A stretch of 58,842 nucleotides of DNA from Geobacter sp. (GCA_025360785.1 JANYBN010000081.1:1-58842), one strand, 5' to 3'. Positions 1 to 10,051 are shown, counted from the stretch's first letter. Notes: generated from the sequence alone by a model not told the origin. Numbers and translations: made by a program.

Positions 1-167
1 ACGATTCAGTACCGTCTTGATAAGCATTGTCTTCCTTTTTGCTGGTTTGATGGTTTCTCGTAAAAACAATCGTAACCGACAATGGAAGGCAATGCTTTAT
101 TTATTAGCTGACATTAGGCCAGATCCTGCGAGAGAGGCTTATATATATTGTATTAAAGGGTCAAAAG

Positions 168-878
168 ATGCCTTTTTTAGGAAATATATTTACTTCTACT
201 AGCGCTGGACCAGTAACGCTATACAATATCGATGCAACGGATGACTCTGTCATTAAATTAATAAGTGACCAATTTATTATCGGACTATCAAGTATTGGAG
301 GTGCTTTATTTGTCGGCTTTGTGCAGTTGAAATTGTATTTATGGAAATCAGATTTTTATGTTCTAAAAGAAGATAAGAGACAAGTAATTGTTTTTTTCTT
401 GTCAATGGGGGCTTTTGTATATTCCTGTCCATTTTTGATAATAGGAGGCTTTGATCGATATTTAATTATACCTGTAATACTTGTTGCTCTTTCATTAATA
501 ACGGAGATTGACGTCATAAAAGTAAAAAAACTGAAAGTTGTTGCTATAGGTGTTTTTCTTGTTTTTTTCGTATTTAGTATTATATCTACTCACGATTACT
601 TGGCCTGGAATAGGGCGCGATGGGCGGCTACAGATAATTTGTTAAACAAAGAGATAATGCCATATGACATTGATGGTGGGCTTGAGTTTAACGGTTTTTA
701 TTATTATTCAAATCACCCGGAAGCATTATTTGAAAACAAACGCAGTAAGTATATTGTTATTTTGGGTGAAGTAAAAAGCAATAAAATAATACATAAATAT
801 GAATTTACACGATGGAATCCTATCTTTAAAAATAATATTTTCATTTTAGAACGGAGAGACTGTCAGATTGGGAGCTAA
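168..878 (+). CDS. C-terminal remnant of a polytopic membrane protein (GT39/ArnT-like)
   Basis: The 236-residue product has several hydrophobic segments and a G-F-D-R-Y-L-I-I-P stretch. It then has a soluble tail with A-W-N-R-A-R-W and D-I-D-G-G-L-E-F-N-G, which resembles the C-terminal end of dolichyl-phosphate-mannose-type (GT39-like) membrane glycosyltransferases. Those proteins are normally about twice this length, and the catalytic N-terminal part is missing. The reading frame upstream (about 2-202, another frame) also encodes a hydrophobic stretch but does not join it, so this may be the end of a frameshifted or truncated gene. An AAAGGG stands 7 bases before ATG 168, so a short independent gene is possible. 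The stretch is visibly AT-rich compared with everything downstream, which suggests transfer. Family assignment is tentative. Confidence 0.45.
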   Translation: MPFLGNIFTSTSAGPVTLYNIDATDDSVIKLISDQFIIGLSSIGGALFVGFVQLKLYLWKSDFYVLKEDKRQVIVFFLSMGAFVYSCPFLIIGGFDRYLIIPVILVALSLITEIDVIKVKKLKVVAIGVFLVFFVFSIISTHDYLAWNRARWAATDNLLNKEIMPYDIDGGLEFNGFYYYSNHPEALFENKRSKYIVILGEVKSNKIIHKYEFTRWNPIFKNNIFILERRDCQIGS

Positions 879-1081
879 CCCACAAATGGCATTCAACAAA
901 AAACACAAATAAATCAAAATTATACTTCATTATTCTTTTTGCATATATGACTACATTGCGTGGTTTTTGGATAACTTGTTGATCACCGGTTAGTACCGAG
1001 TTCATAGATGATTTTGCTGGGGGGATTAGAACCGTATTCGGCCAGATTCAGGCGGTATGCAAAAATAGTCAGCTGATTTAG

Positions 1082-1110
1082 TTGAAAAAACCTGAAAAAA
1101 CAGCTAAAAC
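1082..1110 (+). promoter_or_regulatory. Candidate sigma-70 promoter upstream of cimA
   Basis: TTGAAA (1082-1087) and TAAAAC (1105-1110) are separated by exactly 17 bases, about 60 bases before the cimA start. The match to the -10 consensus is only four of six. The rest of the 879-1170 gap holds a small hairpin (CGGT-TAGT-ACCG near 986-998) and no gene that I can support. Confidence 0.35.
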
Positions 1111-1170
1111 GGAACGCAATTCTATTTATAAGGAAAAGCGGCAGGTTTTTCTACTTTCTGGAGGCACATG

Positions 1171-2739
1171 ATGAGTTTAATCAAGTTGTATGACACAACC
1201 CTGCGGGATGGCACCCAGGCCGAAGACATCTCCTTTCTGGTTGAGGACAAGATTCGCATTGCCCACAAGCTTGACGAACTGGGTGTTCACTACATTGAAG
1301 GAGGGTGGCCGGGAAGTAATCCCAAAGATGTCGCTTTCTTTAAAGATATCAAGAAAGAAAAGCTGACTCAGGCCAAGATTGCGGCATTCGGCTCCACCCG
1401 CCGTGCCAAGGTGACTCCTGACAAAGACAGTAATATTATTACACTGATAAAGGCTGAGCCGGATGCAATTACTATTTTCGGAAAATCCTGGGATTTTCAT
1501 GTGCGCGAAGCGCTGCGTATTTCGCTGGAAGAGAATCTGGAACTGATTTTTGATTCACTGGAGTATCTGAAGAAACATACTCCGGAAGTTTTCTATGATG
1601 CCGAGCATTTTTTCGACGGCTACAAGGCCAACCCGGAATACGCCATCAAAACCCTTCAGGCGGCTGAAAACGCCAACGTGGACTGCATCATTCTTTGTGA
1701 CACCAACGGCGGCACCATGCCGTTCGAGGTCGCAGAAATTATCAAAACGGTTAAAAAACATATCAAGACTACGCTCGGCATACACACCCATAATGATGGC
1801 GACTGTGCCGTGGCCAATACTTTGATTGCCGTAGAACAGGGCATTGTCCAGGTACAGGGCACCATTAACGGTTTTGGCGAGCGCTGCGGCAACGCCAACC
1901 TCTGCTCGATTATTCCGGCTCTGAAGGTCAAGATGAAAAAGGAGTGCATTACCGACGAGCAGATGCGGCATCTGCGGGAAGTGTCCCGCTATGTGAATGA
2001 GTTGGCCAATATTTCGCCGAACAAGCATCAGGCCTACGTCGGTAATTCCGCTTTTGCTCACAAGGGAGGAGTGCATGTCAGTGCGATCCAGCGTCACCCT
2101 GAAACCTATGAACACATGCGCCCGGAACTGGTCGGCAACTGTACCCGCGTGCTGATTTCCGATCTGTCAGGCCGTTCCAATATCCTGGCCAAAGCAGAAG
2201 AGTTCAATATTAATCTTGACAGCAAAGACCCTGTTACTTTGGAAATTCTTGATAACATCAAGGATATGGAAAATAGAGGCTATCAGTTTGAAGGGGCCGA
2301 GGCGTCATTTGAACTGCTGATGAAGAAAGCGCTCGGCGCCCACAAAAAATTCTTCACCGTCCTTGGCTTCAGGGTGATCGACGAAAAGCGTGGTGAGGAT
2401 CAGAAGCCGATTGCCGAGGCTACCATAATGGTCAAGGTTGGCGGAAAAGTGGAGCATACCGCTGCCGAGGGGAATGGCCCGGTCAATGCACTTGATAATG
2501 CTATTCGAAAGGCGCTCGAAAAGTTCTACCCCAAATTGAAGGAAGTAAAGTTGCTGGACTACAAGGTGCGCGTCCTGCCTGCCGGTCAGGGCACGGCTTC
2601 ATCGACCCGCGTACTGATAGAATCGGGTGACAAACATGCTCGTTGGGGCACGGTCGGTGTTTCGGACAACATTATTGATGCGTCCTATCAGGCCCTGATT
2701 GACAGTATCGATTACAAGCTGCATAAATCGGAAGAATAA
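1171..2739 (+). CDS. cimA: (R)-citramalate synthase
   Basis: Condenses pyruvate and acetyl-CoA to citramalate, the first step of the threonine-independent isoleucine route known from Geobacter. The protein opens with [11 protein letters not shown], the HMGL-like/isopropylmalate synthase signature. It also has [12 protein letters not shown], the metal-binding HxH motif, and [12 protein letters not shown]-terminal regulatory LeuA dimer domain occupies about residues 390-520. Total length near 522 residues is normal for the family. Two ATGs are adjacent (1168 and 1171). GGAG at 1160-1163 lies 7 bases from the second, which is preferred. The gene is followed after 16 bases by a ComEA-like gene. 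Confidence 0.93.
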   Translation: MSLIKLYDTTLRDGTQAEDISFLVEDKIRIAHKLDELGVHYIEGGWPGSNPKDVAFFKDIKKEKLTQAKIAAFGSTRRAKVTPDKDSNIITLIKAEPDAITIFGKSWDFHVREALRISLEENLELIFDSLEYLKKHTPEVFYDAEHFFDGYKANPEYAIKTLQAAENANVDCIILCDTNGGTMPFEVAEIIKTVKKHIKTTLGIHTHNDGDCAVANTLIAVEQGIVQVQGTINGFGERCGNANLCSIIPALKVKMKKECITDEQMRHLREVSRYVNELANISPNKHQAYVGNSAFAHKGGVHVSAIQRHPETYEHMRPELVGNCTRVLISDLSGRSNILAKAEEFNINLDSKDPVTLEILDNIKDMENRGYQFEGAEASFELLMKKALGAHKKFFTVLGFRVIDEKRGEDQKPIAEATIMVKVGGKVEHTAAEGNGPVNALDNAIRKALEKFYPKLKEVKLLDYKVRVLPAGQGTASSTRVLIESGDKHARWGTVGVSDNIIDASYQALIDSIDYKLHKSEE

Positions 2740-2755
2740 ACTGGGGACTGAAACA

Positions 2756-3325
2756 ATGCGGCGAGTCGTGATGGTTGTCATTGCGGCGTTGCTCTTTGTG
2801 CCGCTCTATTTGAAAAGCCGGCCGAGTCAGGATATTCCTGCTCGCCCGGCTTTTCGTGCTTTATCAAGCGAAAGAGTGGCGGTCAAGGTCAGCGGAGATG
2901 TTCGTCATCCGGGGATATACAAAGTGTCCGTCAATGCGCTGGCGGAAAACGTCATAAATATGGCGGAGCCTGTGCGGGCACTTAATCATAATAAATCCGA
3001 TGCTGCCGCAGCCGGACCATTGCAGAATGGCTCTGCAGTCAGGCTGACTTTTAAAAAAGATGGCGCTCATCTGGTTACTGTGAATCAGATGACTGTCCCT
3101 GAGCGGCTGGTTCTGGGAATTCCTCTTGATATAGCAGTAATGAACGAAGTTGATTTTGATCGCTTGCCCGGAATCGGTCCGGCTTTGGCCAGGCGTATAA
3201 TAGAGTATCGTCAAAAAAATGGCGGTATCTTGCGTGTTGCTGACCTTGCTTCTGTCTATGGAATTGGTGTGAAGAAGTATATTGCTCTTTGCAGCTACTT
3301 CCAACATCCTGTTAATACAAGATAA
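2756..3325 (+). CDS. ComEA-like helix-hairpin-helix protein with N-terminal membrane anchor
   Basis: The start is the ATG before R-R-V-V-M, with a GGGG ribosome site at 2743-2746. This gives 189 residues. Residues 1-19 form a hydrophobic anchor or signal. Residues about 38-60 (V-K-V-S-G-D-V-R-H-P-G-I-Y) look like an SLBB strand-turn. The C-terminal 60 residues contain a helix-hairpin-helix DNA-binding pair (R-L-P-G-I-G-P-A-L-A-R-R-I). This arrangement matches ComEA-type periplasmic DNA-binding proteins used in DNA uptake. No other competence gene is nearby, so the physiological role is uncertain. Confidence 0.75.
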   Translation: MRRVVMVVIAALLFVPLYLKSRPSQDIPARPAFRALSSERVAVKVSGDVRHPGIYKVSVNALAENVINMAEPVRALNHNKSDAAAAGPLQNGSAVRLTFKKDGAHLVTVNQMTVPERLVLGIPLDIAVMNEVDFDRLPGIGPALARRIIEYRQKNGGILRVADLASVYGIGVKKYIALCSYFQHPVNTR

Positions 3326-3425
3326 AACGAATCTATTGTTTTTTAATGCCGGTGGTCTGTGCTAATTGGCACATAAGATGTAAACACTCTGCTGTCTCTA
3401 TTATTACTGGGTAGCCGGGGGTTTT

Positions 3426-3581
3426 ATGCATTGTCCACGTTGCAAAGGCCGAATGTTTGCCGAGAAATTCTATGATTTTGTCCGTTCTTTCGATGCATGG
3501 AAGTGTACCTGCTGCGGAGAACTGCTTGATGACACCATTCTTGCAAATCGGGCGAAGAATAATAACTCTCATGTAGGCTAG
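3426..3581 (+). CDS. Small zinc-ribbon protein, 51 residues
   Basis: ATG at 3426 follows a GGGGG at 3417-3421 and opens a 51-codon frame ending in TAG at 3579-3581. The product begins M-H-C-P-R-C and later has C-T-C-C-G-E-L-L, so there are two CxxC pairs (C3, C6 and C27, C30) about 20 residues apart, a zinc-ribbon arrangement. A W-K-C motif precedes the second pair. The strong rho-independent terminator at 3615 closes this gene. Function is unknown; small zinc ribbons of this layout recur in Deltaproteobacteria, from memory of such sequences. Confidence 0.7.
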   Translation: MHCPRCKGRMFAEKFYDFVRSFDAWKCTCCGELLDDTILANRAKNNNSHVG

Positions 3582-3614
3582 TTCAAATATCCCGAATTTA
3601 GTTATATTGCCTCA

Positions 3615-3642
3615 AGGGAACCTGATTTCAGGTTCCCTTTTT
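3615..3642 (+). terminator. Rho-independent terminator
   Basis: A perfect 11-bp stem (AGGGAACCTGA at 3615-3625, complement at 3628-3638) with a 2-base loop is followed by a run of T. It separates the cimA/ComEA/zinc-ribbon group from rph. Confidence 0.9.
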
Positions 3643-3714
3643 GTTTGACACGACATCGCTGACAGGTTAATGAACAGCTCCATGTTTTGATTTTGAGGTT
3701 GAGGAGTTATCAGT

Positions 3715-4431
3715 ATGAGGAATGACGGCCGAAGCGCCACCGCTTTACGTTCAATTAAAATAACGCGCAATTTCACCAAACATGCCGAGGGTTCGGTGCT
3801 GATAGAATTTGGTGATACAACGGTCATTTGTACTGCATCGATAGAGGAATCGGTGCCTCCCTTTTTGAGGGGTAAAGGTACCGGTTGGGTCACTGCTGAA
3901 TATGCCATGCTCCCGCGAGCCACGCATACCCGCTCTCCACGTGAAGCGGCAAAAGGGAAGCAGACCGGTCGCACACTTGAAATTCAGAGACTGATTGGCC
4001 GTTCCCTGCGTGCTGTGACTGATCTGACAAAGCTTGGTGAGCGCTCGATATACATCGATTGTGATGTCATACAGGCGGACGGAGGAACACGCACCGCTTC
4101 GATAACCGGCGCGTATGTTGCACTTGTTGATGCGCTAACTAAGTTGAAAGACAAGGGGCTTATTGCAGAAATACCGATAAAAGAGGCCGTTGCGGCAGTC
4201 AGTGTCGGCATTGTGGGAGGAAGGGCTCTTCTGGATCTGAATTATATAGAGGATTCTTCTGCAGAAGTTGATATGAATTTCGTTATAACTTCAAGTGGCC
4301 GTTTTGTGGAAGTACAGGGTACTGCCGAGGCCGAACCTTTTACAAGTGCAGAGATGGACACTATGCGTGACCTCGCTTTGGGCGGTGTAAAGCAGCTTTT
4401 CTCTTTCCAGCTTGAGGCGCTTGCCAGATGA
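3715..4431 (+). CDS. rph: Ribonuclease PH
   Basis: A phosphorolytic 3'-5' exoribonuclease that trims tRNA 3' ends. The 238-residue length is typical. Family hallmarks are visible: R-N-D-G-R at the N-terminus, G-D-T-T-V-I-C-T-A, the Arg-rich loop [11 protein letters not shown], and [16 protein letters not shown]. The ribosome site GAGGAG precedes the ATG. The last four bases overlap the start of rdgB (ATGA), so the two are translationally coupled. Confidence 0.95.
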   Translation: MRNDGRSATALRSIKITRNFTKHAEGSVLIEFGDTTVICTASIEESVPPFLRGKGTGWVTAEYAMLPRATHTRSPREAAKGKQTGRTLEIQRLIGRSLRAVTDLTKLGERSIYIDCDVIQADGGTRTASITGAYVALVDALTKLKDKGLIAEIPIKEAVAAVSVGIVGGRALLDLNYIEDSSAEVDMNFVITSSGRFVEVQGTAEAEPFTSAEMDTMRDLALGGVKQLFSFQLEALAR

Positions 4432-5021
4432 AGCATTTGGTGGTGGCAACACGAAACAAAGGTAAAATACTGGAAATAAACGCTCTGCTGGCAGGTCTGG
4501 TAGATGAGGTAAGTAGTGCCGCTGATTATGTCGATTTTCCAGAGACTATTGAGGATGGTGCCACTTTCGAAGAGAATGCCCTCAAAAAAGCTCGCGAGGC
4601 GTCTTGTTTTTCCGGGCTTCCGGCGTTGGCTGATGACTCCGGTCTGGTGGTTGATGCCTTGGATGGCCGGCCAGGCGTTCTATCGGCTCGTTTCGCAGGA
4701 AACGATGCTGACGATACAGCCAACAACGCCAGGTTGCTGGAGGAGTGCCAAAATGTTCCTGATGACAATCGGCAGGCGGCCTTTGTCTGCGTGCTGGCTT
4801 TTGTGACTCCGGAGGGTGTTGAACGGGTTTTTACCGGCAGGGTTGCAGGGCGGATTCTTTATGCAGCGAAAGGTGATGGAGGCTTCGGATATGACCCGCT
4901 TTTTATGGTTGATGGTTTTGGACGCAGCATGGCAGAGCTGGAGTTGACAGAGAAAAATGCAATAAGTCACCGGGCTCAGGCATTTATGAAGTTCCGGGAA
5001 TATCTGGAAACGATAGTCTGA
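4428..5021 (+). CDS. rdgB: dITP/XTP pyrophosphatase (RdgB/HAM1)
   Basis: Hydrolyses non-canonical purine nucleoside triphosphates (XTP, dITP) to monophosphates, keeping them out of nucleic acids. The N-terminal A-T-R-N-K-G-K motif, the [12 protein letters not shown] substrate loop, and the C-terminal G-G-F-G-Y-D-P-L-F and S-H-R-A-Q-A motifs are all present. At 197 residues it is full length. It overlaps rph by four bases, a common rph-rdgB pairing. Confidence 0.95.
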   Translation: MKHLVVATRNKGKILEINALLAGLVDEVSSAADYVDFPETIEDGATFEENALKKAREASCFSGLPALADDSGLVVDALDGRPGVLSARFAGNDADDTANNARLLEECQNVPDDNRQAAFVCVLAFVTPEGVERVFTGRVAGRILYAAKGDGGFGYDPLFMVDGFGRSMAELELTEKNAISHRAQAFMKFREYLETIV

Positions 5022-5066
5022 TGCTCGCTTTGGATAATAGCAGACAGGTAAAAAAGGAATTAAAAC

Positions 5067-6527
5067 TTGAATAATAAAAAACAATTCGAAAAAACGAAGA
5101 CAGGAACGGCACGTGTTCCGGCGCAAAAATCGGCAGAAGCGGTAACCGCAGACAAACCATTTGTGCCTTTGACCCGAAAAAATGTTCTTGAATTGCGCAT
5201 ATCTTCTTTGGACGAAGACGGGTATGGAACTGCACGCAGTGAAGACGGGATGACGCTTAGAGTTGGCGGTGCCTTACCAGGTGATGTAATCCTTGCCGGT
5301 GTCGATCATGTCGCAGGTGGAACTGCATTTTGCCATGTGAAAAAGCTGCTGCAGCCATCCCAGCTCCGGAGCAATAATCCTCCTTGCCGCGAAAGTGCGG
5401 ATTGTTTCGGCTGTCCGTTGATTGCCATGAAATATTCCGAACAGAAAAACTGGAAGCGCGGCATGATCCTGGCCGAGATGGCCAAATATCCCGGTTTGTC
5501 AGGGACTGTCGTGCATCCTCTGCTTTCACCCGACAATCTGATCCATTATCGCACGACTGCGAAATTGACAGTTGCCGGCAAGTTTTCGGAACCGTTTATC
5601 GGTATCTACCGACGCGCAAGCCACGATGTCTACGATCTGGAACAGTGCCCGATCCATCATCCGCTTATTGATAAGGTGGTTGAGGCGGTTAGAAAGGGTA
5701 TCAAAAAAGGGAAGGTCCAGGTATATAATCCGCAAAGCAAGATGGGTTTGCTACGCTATCTGGTTGTGCGTGTCTCGACTTATGAGAAAAAAGCGATGGT
5801 GGTCTTTGTCACTTCAAAACGCTCCTTCAACGAGATTCATCATCTGGGTCGCTTCGTGCAGGATCAGGTTCCGGAAGTTGAAATAGTTGTCCAGAATGTA
5901 AATGCTACTGAAGGTAATGTGATCATGGGGCAGAAGGATTATTTTCTGACTAAGAAACTGTATCTGACCGAGCGGATCGGCGATGTGTCTTTCAGGATTT
6001 CACCACGATCATTTTTTCAGGTTAATAACAGCGGCGCAAATCTGATTTACAGCAAAGTGCGTGAATGGGCCGGGCTTGCCGGATCTGAAACGGTACTCGA
6101 TCTGTACTGCGGTATTGGCGGTATTTCGCTGTTTCTGGCCGGCAGCGCCAGAAATGTTATAGGTGTTGAGGTTGTTGAGGAAGCTGTGGCCGATGCGACA
6201 ATGAACGCTCGCATAAACGGCATAAAAAACTGTCAGTTTGAAGCCGGTGATGTTGCCGATTTACTTGATGAGATGGCAGCTGATAAGCTGAGCGTCGATG
6301 TAGCAGTATTAAATCCACCCCGTAAAGGGTGTGATCAAAAAGTGCTGGAGCGTGTTGCAGCGCTCGGACCGAAATCGATCCTGTACGTTTCCTGCTCTCC
6401 GCAGAGCCTGGCGCGCGACCTTGATATTCTCAATAAACTAGGGTATCTCTGCCCGGAAATTCAGCCGGTGGACATGTTTCCGCAGACGGTGCATGTAGAA
6501 AACGTGGCCAGGTTGGTCAAACAGTAA
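5067..6527 (+). CDS. rlmD: 23S rRNA (uracil-C5)-methyltransferase, RlmD/RumA type
   Basis: SAM-dependent RNA m5U methylase with an iron-sulfur cluster. It starts at TTG 5067 with AAAAGGAA eight bases before. Residues 1-35 are a basic, disordered tail, followed by a TRAM RNA-binding domain (about 38-95). Cluster cysteines C107, C113 and C116, plus one in E-Q-C-P-I near 195, fit the 4Fe-4S pattern. The SAM motif is V-L-D-L-Y-C-G-I-G-G. Catalytic motifs are N-P-P-R-K-G-C and Y-V-S-C-S-P, the latter holding the nucleophilic Cys. The exact target base (U1939 or another) cannot be told from sequence alone. Confidence 0.85.
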   Translation: MNNKKQFEKTKTGTARVPAQKSAEAVTADKPFVPLTRKNVLELRISSLDEDGYGTARSEDGMTLRVGGALPGDVILAGVDHVAGGTAFCHVKKLLQPSQLRSNNPPCRESADCFGCPLIAMKYSEQKNWKRGMILAEMAKYPGLSGTVVHPLLSPDNLIHYRTTAKLTVAGKFSEPFIGIYRRASHDVYDLEQCPIHHPLIDKVVEAVRKGIKKGKVQVYNPQSKMGLLRYLVVRVSTYEKKAMVVFVTSKRSFNEIHHLGRFVQDQVPEVEIVVQNVNATEGNVIMGQKDYFLTKKLYLTERIGDVSFRISPRSFFQVNNSGANLIYSKVREWAGLAGSETVLDLYCGIGGISLFLAGSARNVIGVEVVEEAVADATMNARINGIKNCQFEAGDVADLLDEMAADKLSVDVAVLNPPRKGCDQKVLERVAALGPKSILYVSCSPQSLARDLDILNKLGYLCPEIQPVDMFPQTVHVENVARLVKQ

Positions 6528-6546
6528 GTTTAGACATAAAATCAGC

Positions 6547-6575
6547 TTGACATCTATGGCGCAACTTGATATTAC
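6547..6575 (+). promoter_or_regulatory. Sigma-70 promoter of tRNA-Val
   Basis: TTGACA (6547-6552), a 17-base spacer and TATTAC (6570-6575) lie 18 bases before the mature tRNA 5' end. The -35 element is perfect and the -10 matches four of six positions. Confidence 0.75.
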
Positions 6576-6593
6576 TCTCCAGCTTTTTGATGT

Positions 6594-6668
6594 AGGCGCG
6601 TAGCTCAGCGGGAGAGCGCTACCCTGACACGGTAGAGGTCGGCGGTTCGACACCGCCCGCGCCTACCA
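6594..6668 (+). tRNA. tRNA-Val (anticodon GAC)
   Basis: A full cloverleaf can be drawn. The 7-bp acceptor AGGCGCG pairs with CGCGCCT. The D arm GCTC/GAGC follows U8-A9. The anticodon stem CTACC/GGTAG encloses loop CTGACAC with anticodon GAC at 6626-6628. The T stem GGCGG/CCGCC holds a TTCGACA loop. The discriminator is A and CCA is encoded. GAC reads valine GUC/GUU codons. Confidence 0.97.
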
Positions 6669-6750
6669 TTAACAAGCAGAGATGAAGCGAGCAGGATGCA
6701 GGCATCGATGTATCGATGCCTTTTCTGTTTGTCTCTTAAAGGGAAAATTT

Positions 6751-8661
6751 ATGGCTAATATCTCAATTACACTTCCGGATAATTCTTCTCGCGAGCTGCA
6801 GGAAGGCGCCACTGTATATGATCTGGCGGCTTCAATTGGTGCAGGCCTGGCTAAAGCCGCGCTGGCTGGAAAGATCAACGGCCAGCTTGTAGACCTCTCT
6901 TCGCGGTTGACAGATGGCGATAGTGTTGAAATTGTTACCGAAAAAAGTCCTGAAGCGCTTGATATTATTCGCCATTCAACCTCACACCTGATGGCTCAGG
7001 CCGTCAAAGAGCTCTTTCCTCAGGCCAAGGTAACAATCGGCCCTGCCATTGAAACCGGCTTCTATTACGATTTTGATGTTGAAAAGCCATTTACTCCGGA
7101 AGATCTGGAGCGTATCGAAGCAAAAATGCTGGTGCTGGCCTCATCCGATCAGAAGATTGAGCGGCATGAGTATTCCAGCGCTGACGCGATCAGTATGTTC
7201 GAGGCCATTGGGGAACCGTATAAAATTGAATTGATCAACGATCTCGGCGTTGAGCGTGTTTCTGTGTACAGCCAGGGTACGTTTGCCGATCTTTGCCGGG
7301 GTCCGCATCTCCCCTCCACGGGGCGGATCAAGGCTTTTAAACTGCTATCTATTGCCGGAGCCTACTGGCGTGGTAACGAAAAAAACCGTATGCTTCAGCG
7401 CATTTATGGAACCGCTTTTATTGATAAAAAAGAGCTGGAAGCATATCTGAATCGCCTGGAAGAAGCTAAACGTCGTGATCACCGCAAGATCGGCAAAGAA
7501 CTGGACCTGTTTTCGTTCTCGGATGAAGTTGGCGCCGGTTTTCCGATTTGGCATCCAAAAGGTGCCATGCTGCGCATGGTTCTTGAGGATTTTGAGCGTA
7601 AAGAACATTTAAAACGGGATTACGATATAGTTGTAGGTCCGCAGATTCTCAAGAGTGAGCTCTGGCAGCGTTCGGGGCATTACGAGAACTACCGCGACAA
7701 CATGTATTTTACTGAGGTAGATGAGCAGAGCTACGGCATAAAACCGATGAACTGCCTTTCTCACATGATGATCTACAAGTCCCAGCTTCGGAGTTATCGC
7801 GACCTTCCGCTCCGTTTTTTTGAGCTTGGAACGGTGCATCGCCATGAGCGGGCTGGCGTTCTTCACGGCCTCATGCGCGTGCGGTGCTTTACCCAGGACG
7901 ACGCCCACATTCTCTGTACTCCTGAACAGCTTGATGCTGAAATTAAAGGTGTTATTTCCTTTGTTAACGATGTGATGACCATTTTCGGCTTTGAATATGA
8001 AATGGAACTTTCTACAAGGCCGGAAAAATCGATCGGATCCGATTCTGACTGGGAACAGGCAACGGAAGCATTGCTGTCCGCTCTTAAGGATTCAGGTCGT
8101 CCCTACGAGATTAATGCGGGTGATGGTGCGTTTTACGGGCCTAAGATAGACATTAAACTGCGTGATTGTCTTGACAGGAGATGGCAATGTGCTACTATCC
8201 AGTGCGATTTTACCCTGCCGGAGCGCTTTGATCTCACCTATGTTGCCTCCGATGGTGAGCGTAAACGTCCCATTATGGTTCATCGAGTTATCCTCGGGTC
8301 AATTGAGCGGTTCATAGGTGTCCTTATTGAACATTTCGCCGGTAGCTTCCCGCTCTGGATCTCTCCAGTTCAGGCGATTGTTGTTACGGTGACGGATAAT
8401 CAGATACCTTATGCCCAGGATGTCTACCGGCAGTTGCGTAATGCCGGGATACGTGTTGAGCGTGATGTTCGGAATGAAAAGCTCAGTTTCAAGATCCGTG
8501 AGGCACAGCTTCAGAAGATTCCCTACATGCTCGTTATCGGTGATAAAGAGGTAGAACAGGGCACAGTAACACCTCGCTATCGAGATGGGAAGAACCTTCA
8601 GGCCATGAAACCTGAAGAGTTTATCGAGTTTGTAACACAGGAATGTAAAACCTTTAAATAG
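6751..8661 (+). CDS. thrS: Threonyl-tRNA synthetase
   Basis: Class II synthetase charging tRNA-Thr. ATG 6751 after AAAGGGA gives 636 residues, the usual length; the in-frame codons before it lack a ribosome site. Domains in order are TGS (about 1-62), the editing domain with H-S-T-S-H-L-M and its C-terminal Cys-rich zinc half, the class II core with M-N-C-L-S-H and motif 2 [12 protein letters not shown], and a C-terminal anticodon-binding domain from about 535. It heads the thrS-infC-rpmI-rplT-pheS-pheT-ihfA run typical of this phylum. Confidence 0.97.
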   Translation: MANISITLPDNSSRELQEGATVYDLAASIGAGLAKAALAGKINGQLVDLSSRLTDGDSVEIVTEKSPEALDIIRHSTSHLMAQAVKELFPQAKVTIGPAIETGFYYDFDVEKPFTPEDLERIEAKMLVLASSDQKIERHEYSSADAISMFEAIGEPYKIELINDLGVERVSVYSQGTFADLCRGPHLPSTGRIKAFKLLSIAGAYWRGNEKNRMLQRIYGTAFIDKKELEAYLNRLEEAKRRDHRKIGKELDLFSFSDEVGAGFPIWHPKGAMLRMVLEDFERKEHLKRDYDIVVGPQILKSELWQRSGHYENYRDNMYFTEVDEQSYGIKPMNCLSHMMIYKSQLRSYRDLPLRFFELGTVHRHERAGVLHGLMRVRCFTQDDAHILCTPEQLDAEIKGVISFVNDVMTIFGFEYEMELSTRPEKSIGSDSDWEQATEALLSALKDSGRPYEINAGDGAFYGPKIDIKLRDCLDRRWQCATIQCDFTLPERFDLTYVASDGERKRPIMVHRVILGSIERFIGVLIEHFAGSFPLWISPVQAIVVTVTDNQIPYAQDVYRQLRNAGIRVERDVRNEKLSFKIREAQLQKIPYMLVIGDKEVEQGTVTPRYRDGKNLQAMKPEEFIEFVTQECKTFK

Positions 8662-8712
8662 AATGTATGTCAGATAGCAGTGAATAACAAACTGCTGTCA
8701 GGGGGTGTCGCC

Positions 8713-9231
8713 ATAGCAAAACCGACCGTCAATATAAATCAGGCCATCAGGGTGTCTGAAGTTCGTGTAATAGGTGCAACAGGTGAGGCGCTTGGTGTGC
8801 TTCCTCTTTCGCAGGCACTTGAATTGGCCGAACAGCAGCAACTGGATCTAGTTGAAGTTTCACCAACTGCAGTTCCTCCTGTGTGCAGGATAATGGACTA
8901 TGGCAAGTTCAAGTATCAGCAGAGCAAAAAGCTCCAGGAAGCCAAAAAGAAACAGGTTCATGTGCTGCTGAAAGAAGTAAAACTAAGACCTAAGACAGAT
9001 AGTCATGACCTTGAATTTAAAATAAACAACGTCAAGCGTTTTCTTGAAGAGGGCAATAAAGCCAAAATTACGCTGGTGTTTCGCGGTCGCGAAATTACCC
9101 ATATGGATGTAGGCCGGGCTGTAATTGAAAGAGTTGCGAAAGAATTGCAGGATGTGTGCGTTATTGAAAATCATCCCCGGGTTGAGGGGCGAAACATGTA
9201 TATGATTGTTGCGCCAAAACCGAAAAAATAA
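8713..9231 (+). CDS. infC: Translation initiation factor IF-3, probable AUA start
   Basis: IF-3 binds the 30S subunit and discriminates against non-standard start codons. The conserved N-terminus [12 protein letters not shown] begins directly after an ATA at 8713-8715, with AGGGGG ending at 8705, seven bases before. A GTG at 8680 in the same frame lacks a ribosome site and would add 11 non-conserved residues. IF-3 genes classically start with rare codons (AUU in E. coli), which makes the factor self-limiting, so ATA is my preferred start (172 residues). N-domain, linker helix rich in K/Q, and C-domain are all complete. Confidence 0.88.
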   Translation: MAKPTVNINQAIRVSEVRVIGATGEALGVLPLSQALELAEQQQLDLVEVSPTAVPPVCRIMDYGKFKYQQSKKLQEAKKKQVHVLLKEVKLRPKTDSHDLEFKINNVKRFLEEGNKAKITLVFRGREITHMDVGRAVIERVAKELQDVCVIENHPRVEGRNMYMIVAPKPKK

Positions 9232-9238
9232 AGATATT

Positions 9239-9256
9239 GTACCTGCTATCAGGTAC
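9239..9256 (+). promoter_or_regulatory. Hairpin in the infC-rpmI gap
   Basis: GTACCTG and CAGGTAC form a perfect 7-bp stem around CTAT, 28 bases before rpmI. Ribosomal protein L20 represses its own operon by binding leader RNA in other bacteria, so this could be part of such a control region. There is no T-run, so it is not a terminator. Confidence 0.4.
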
Positions 9257-9283
9257 GTTCTTATAACCAAGAAGGAGTTTCTC

Positions 9284-9481
9284 ATGCCAAAGATTAAAAC
9301 TAACCGTGGCGCTGCCAAGCGCTTCAAGAAAACAGCTTCCGGACGTATCAAGTGTGGATGCGCATTCACCAGTCACATTCTGACACCCATGAGCCGTAAG
9401 CGTAAGCGTAATCTTCGCGGCGGATCAATGGTTGCAGCCGTTGATCAGAAAAATATTGCCCGTTTGATTCCTTACAAGTAA
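9284..9481 (+). CDS. rpmI: 50S ribosomal protein L35
   Basis: A 65-residue basic protein of the large subunit, starting [14 protein letters not shown] with the usual K-R-K-R-N-L-R motif. AAGGAG precedes ATG 9284. It lies between infC and rplT, as in most bacteria. Confidence 0.97.
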   Translation: MPKIKTNRGAAKRFKKTASGRIKCGCAFTSHILTPMSRKRKRNLRGGSMVAAVDQKNIARLIPYK

Positions 9482-9590
9482 CCGATTTTCTCCTCATTTT
9501 ATTTGAGCGGGAAGCATAATGCCAAGAACCATGAGGAAATTGTCTCCCCTTGTGGATCTGGCCAATTCAGCAACGAAGGAGTAGTGACGT

Positions 9591-9944
9591 ATGGCACGTG
9601 TAAAACGAGGATTTAAAGCGAGACGCAGACGCAACAAGGTATTGAAACTGGCCAAAGGTTACCGTGGCGCGCGCAGCAAGCTTTTTCGCAGTGCGACTGA
9701 GGCGGTAGATCGGGCTTTAAATTATGCCTTCCGCGATCGACGCGTCAAAAAACGTGATTTCCGTAGCCTATGGATTGTTAGAATCAATGCTGCATCACGT
9801 CTCAATGGTTTGTCGTACAGCAAATTCATCTTTGGCCTCAAAAAGGCCAATATCCAGATCGATCGCAAAGTGCTGGCTGACATTGCTGTTACCGATCCGA
9901 ATGGATTTGCACAAATCGCAACGCTCGCAATGGCCGGCATTTAG
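9591..9944 (+). CDS. rplT: 50S ribosomal protein L20
   Basis: Large-subunit assembly protein of 117 residues with the standard start M-A-R-V-K-R-G and the basic stretch K-A-R-R-R-R-N-K. The globular C-domain, which in other bacteria also binds leader RNA, is complete. GAAGGAG lies upstream. The 109-base gap after rpmI holds no further gene. A hairpin terminator follows at 9968. Confidence 0.97.
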   Translation: MARVKRGFKARRRRNKVLKLAKGYRGARSKLFRSATEAVDRALNYAFRDRRVKKRDFRSLWIVRINAASRLNGLSYSKFIFGLKKANIQIDRKVLADIAVTDPNGFAQIATLAMAGI

Positions 9945-9967
9945 TCACATTGTAAGTTCAATTAGGG

Positions 9968-10001
9968 AAAGGGAATGGGACTTGCTCTCATTCCCTTTTT
10001 T
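9968..10001 (+). terminator. Rho-independent terminator or attenuator between rplT and pheS
   Basis: AAAGGGAATGGGA pairs with TCTCATTCCCTTT (one G-T pair) around a 5-base loop and runs into T6. Only 50 bases remain before pheS, so it could act as a partial terminator or attenuator for pheST. Confidence 0.82.
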
Positions 10002-10051
10002 GTACAGCGTATGGACAGACATCATAAATCTTCTTTCGAAGGTATTCAACT

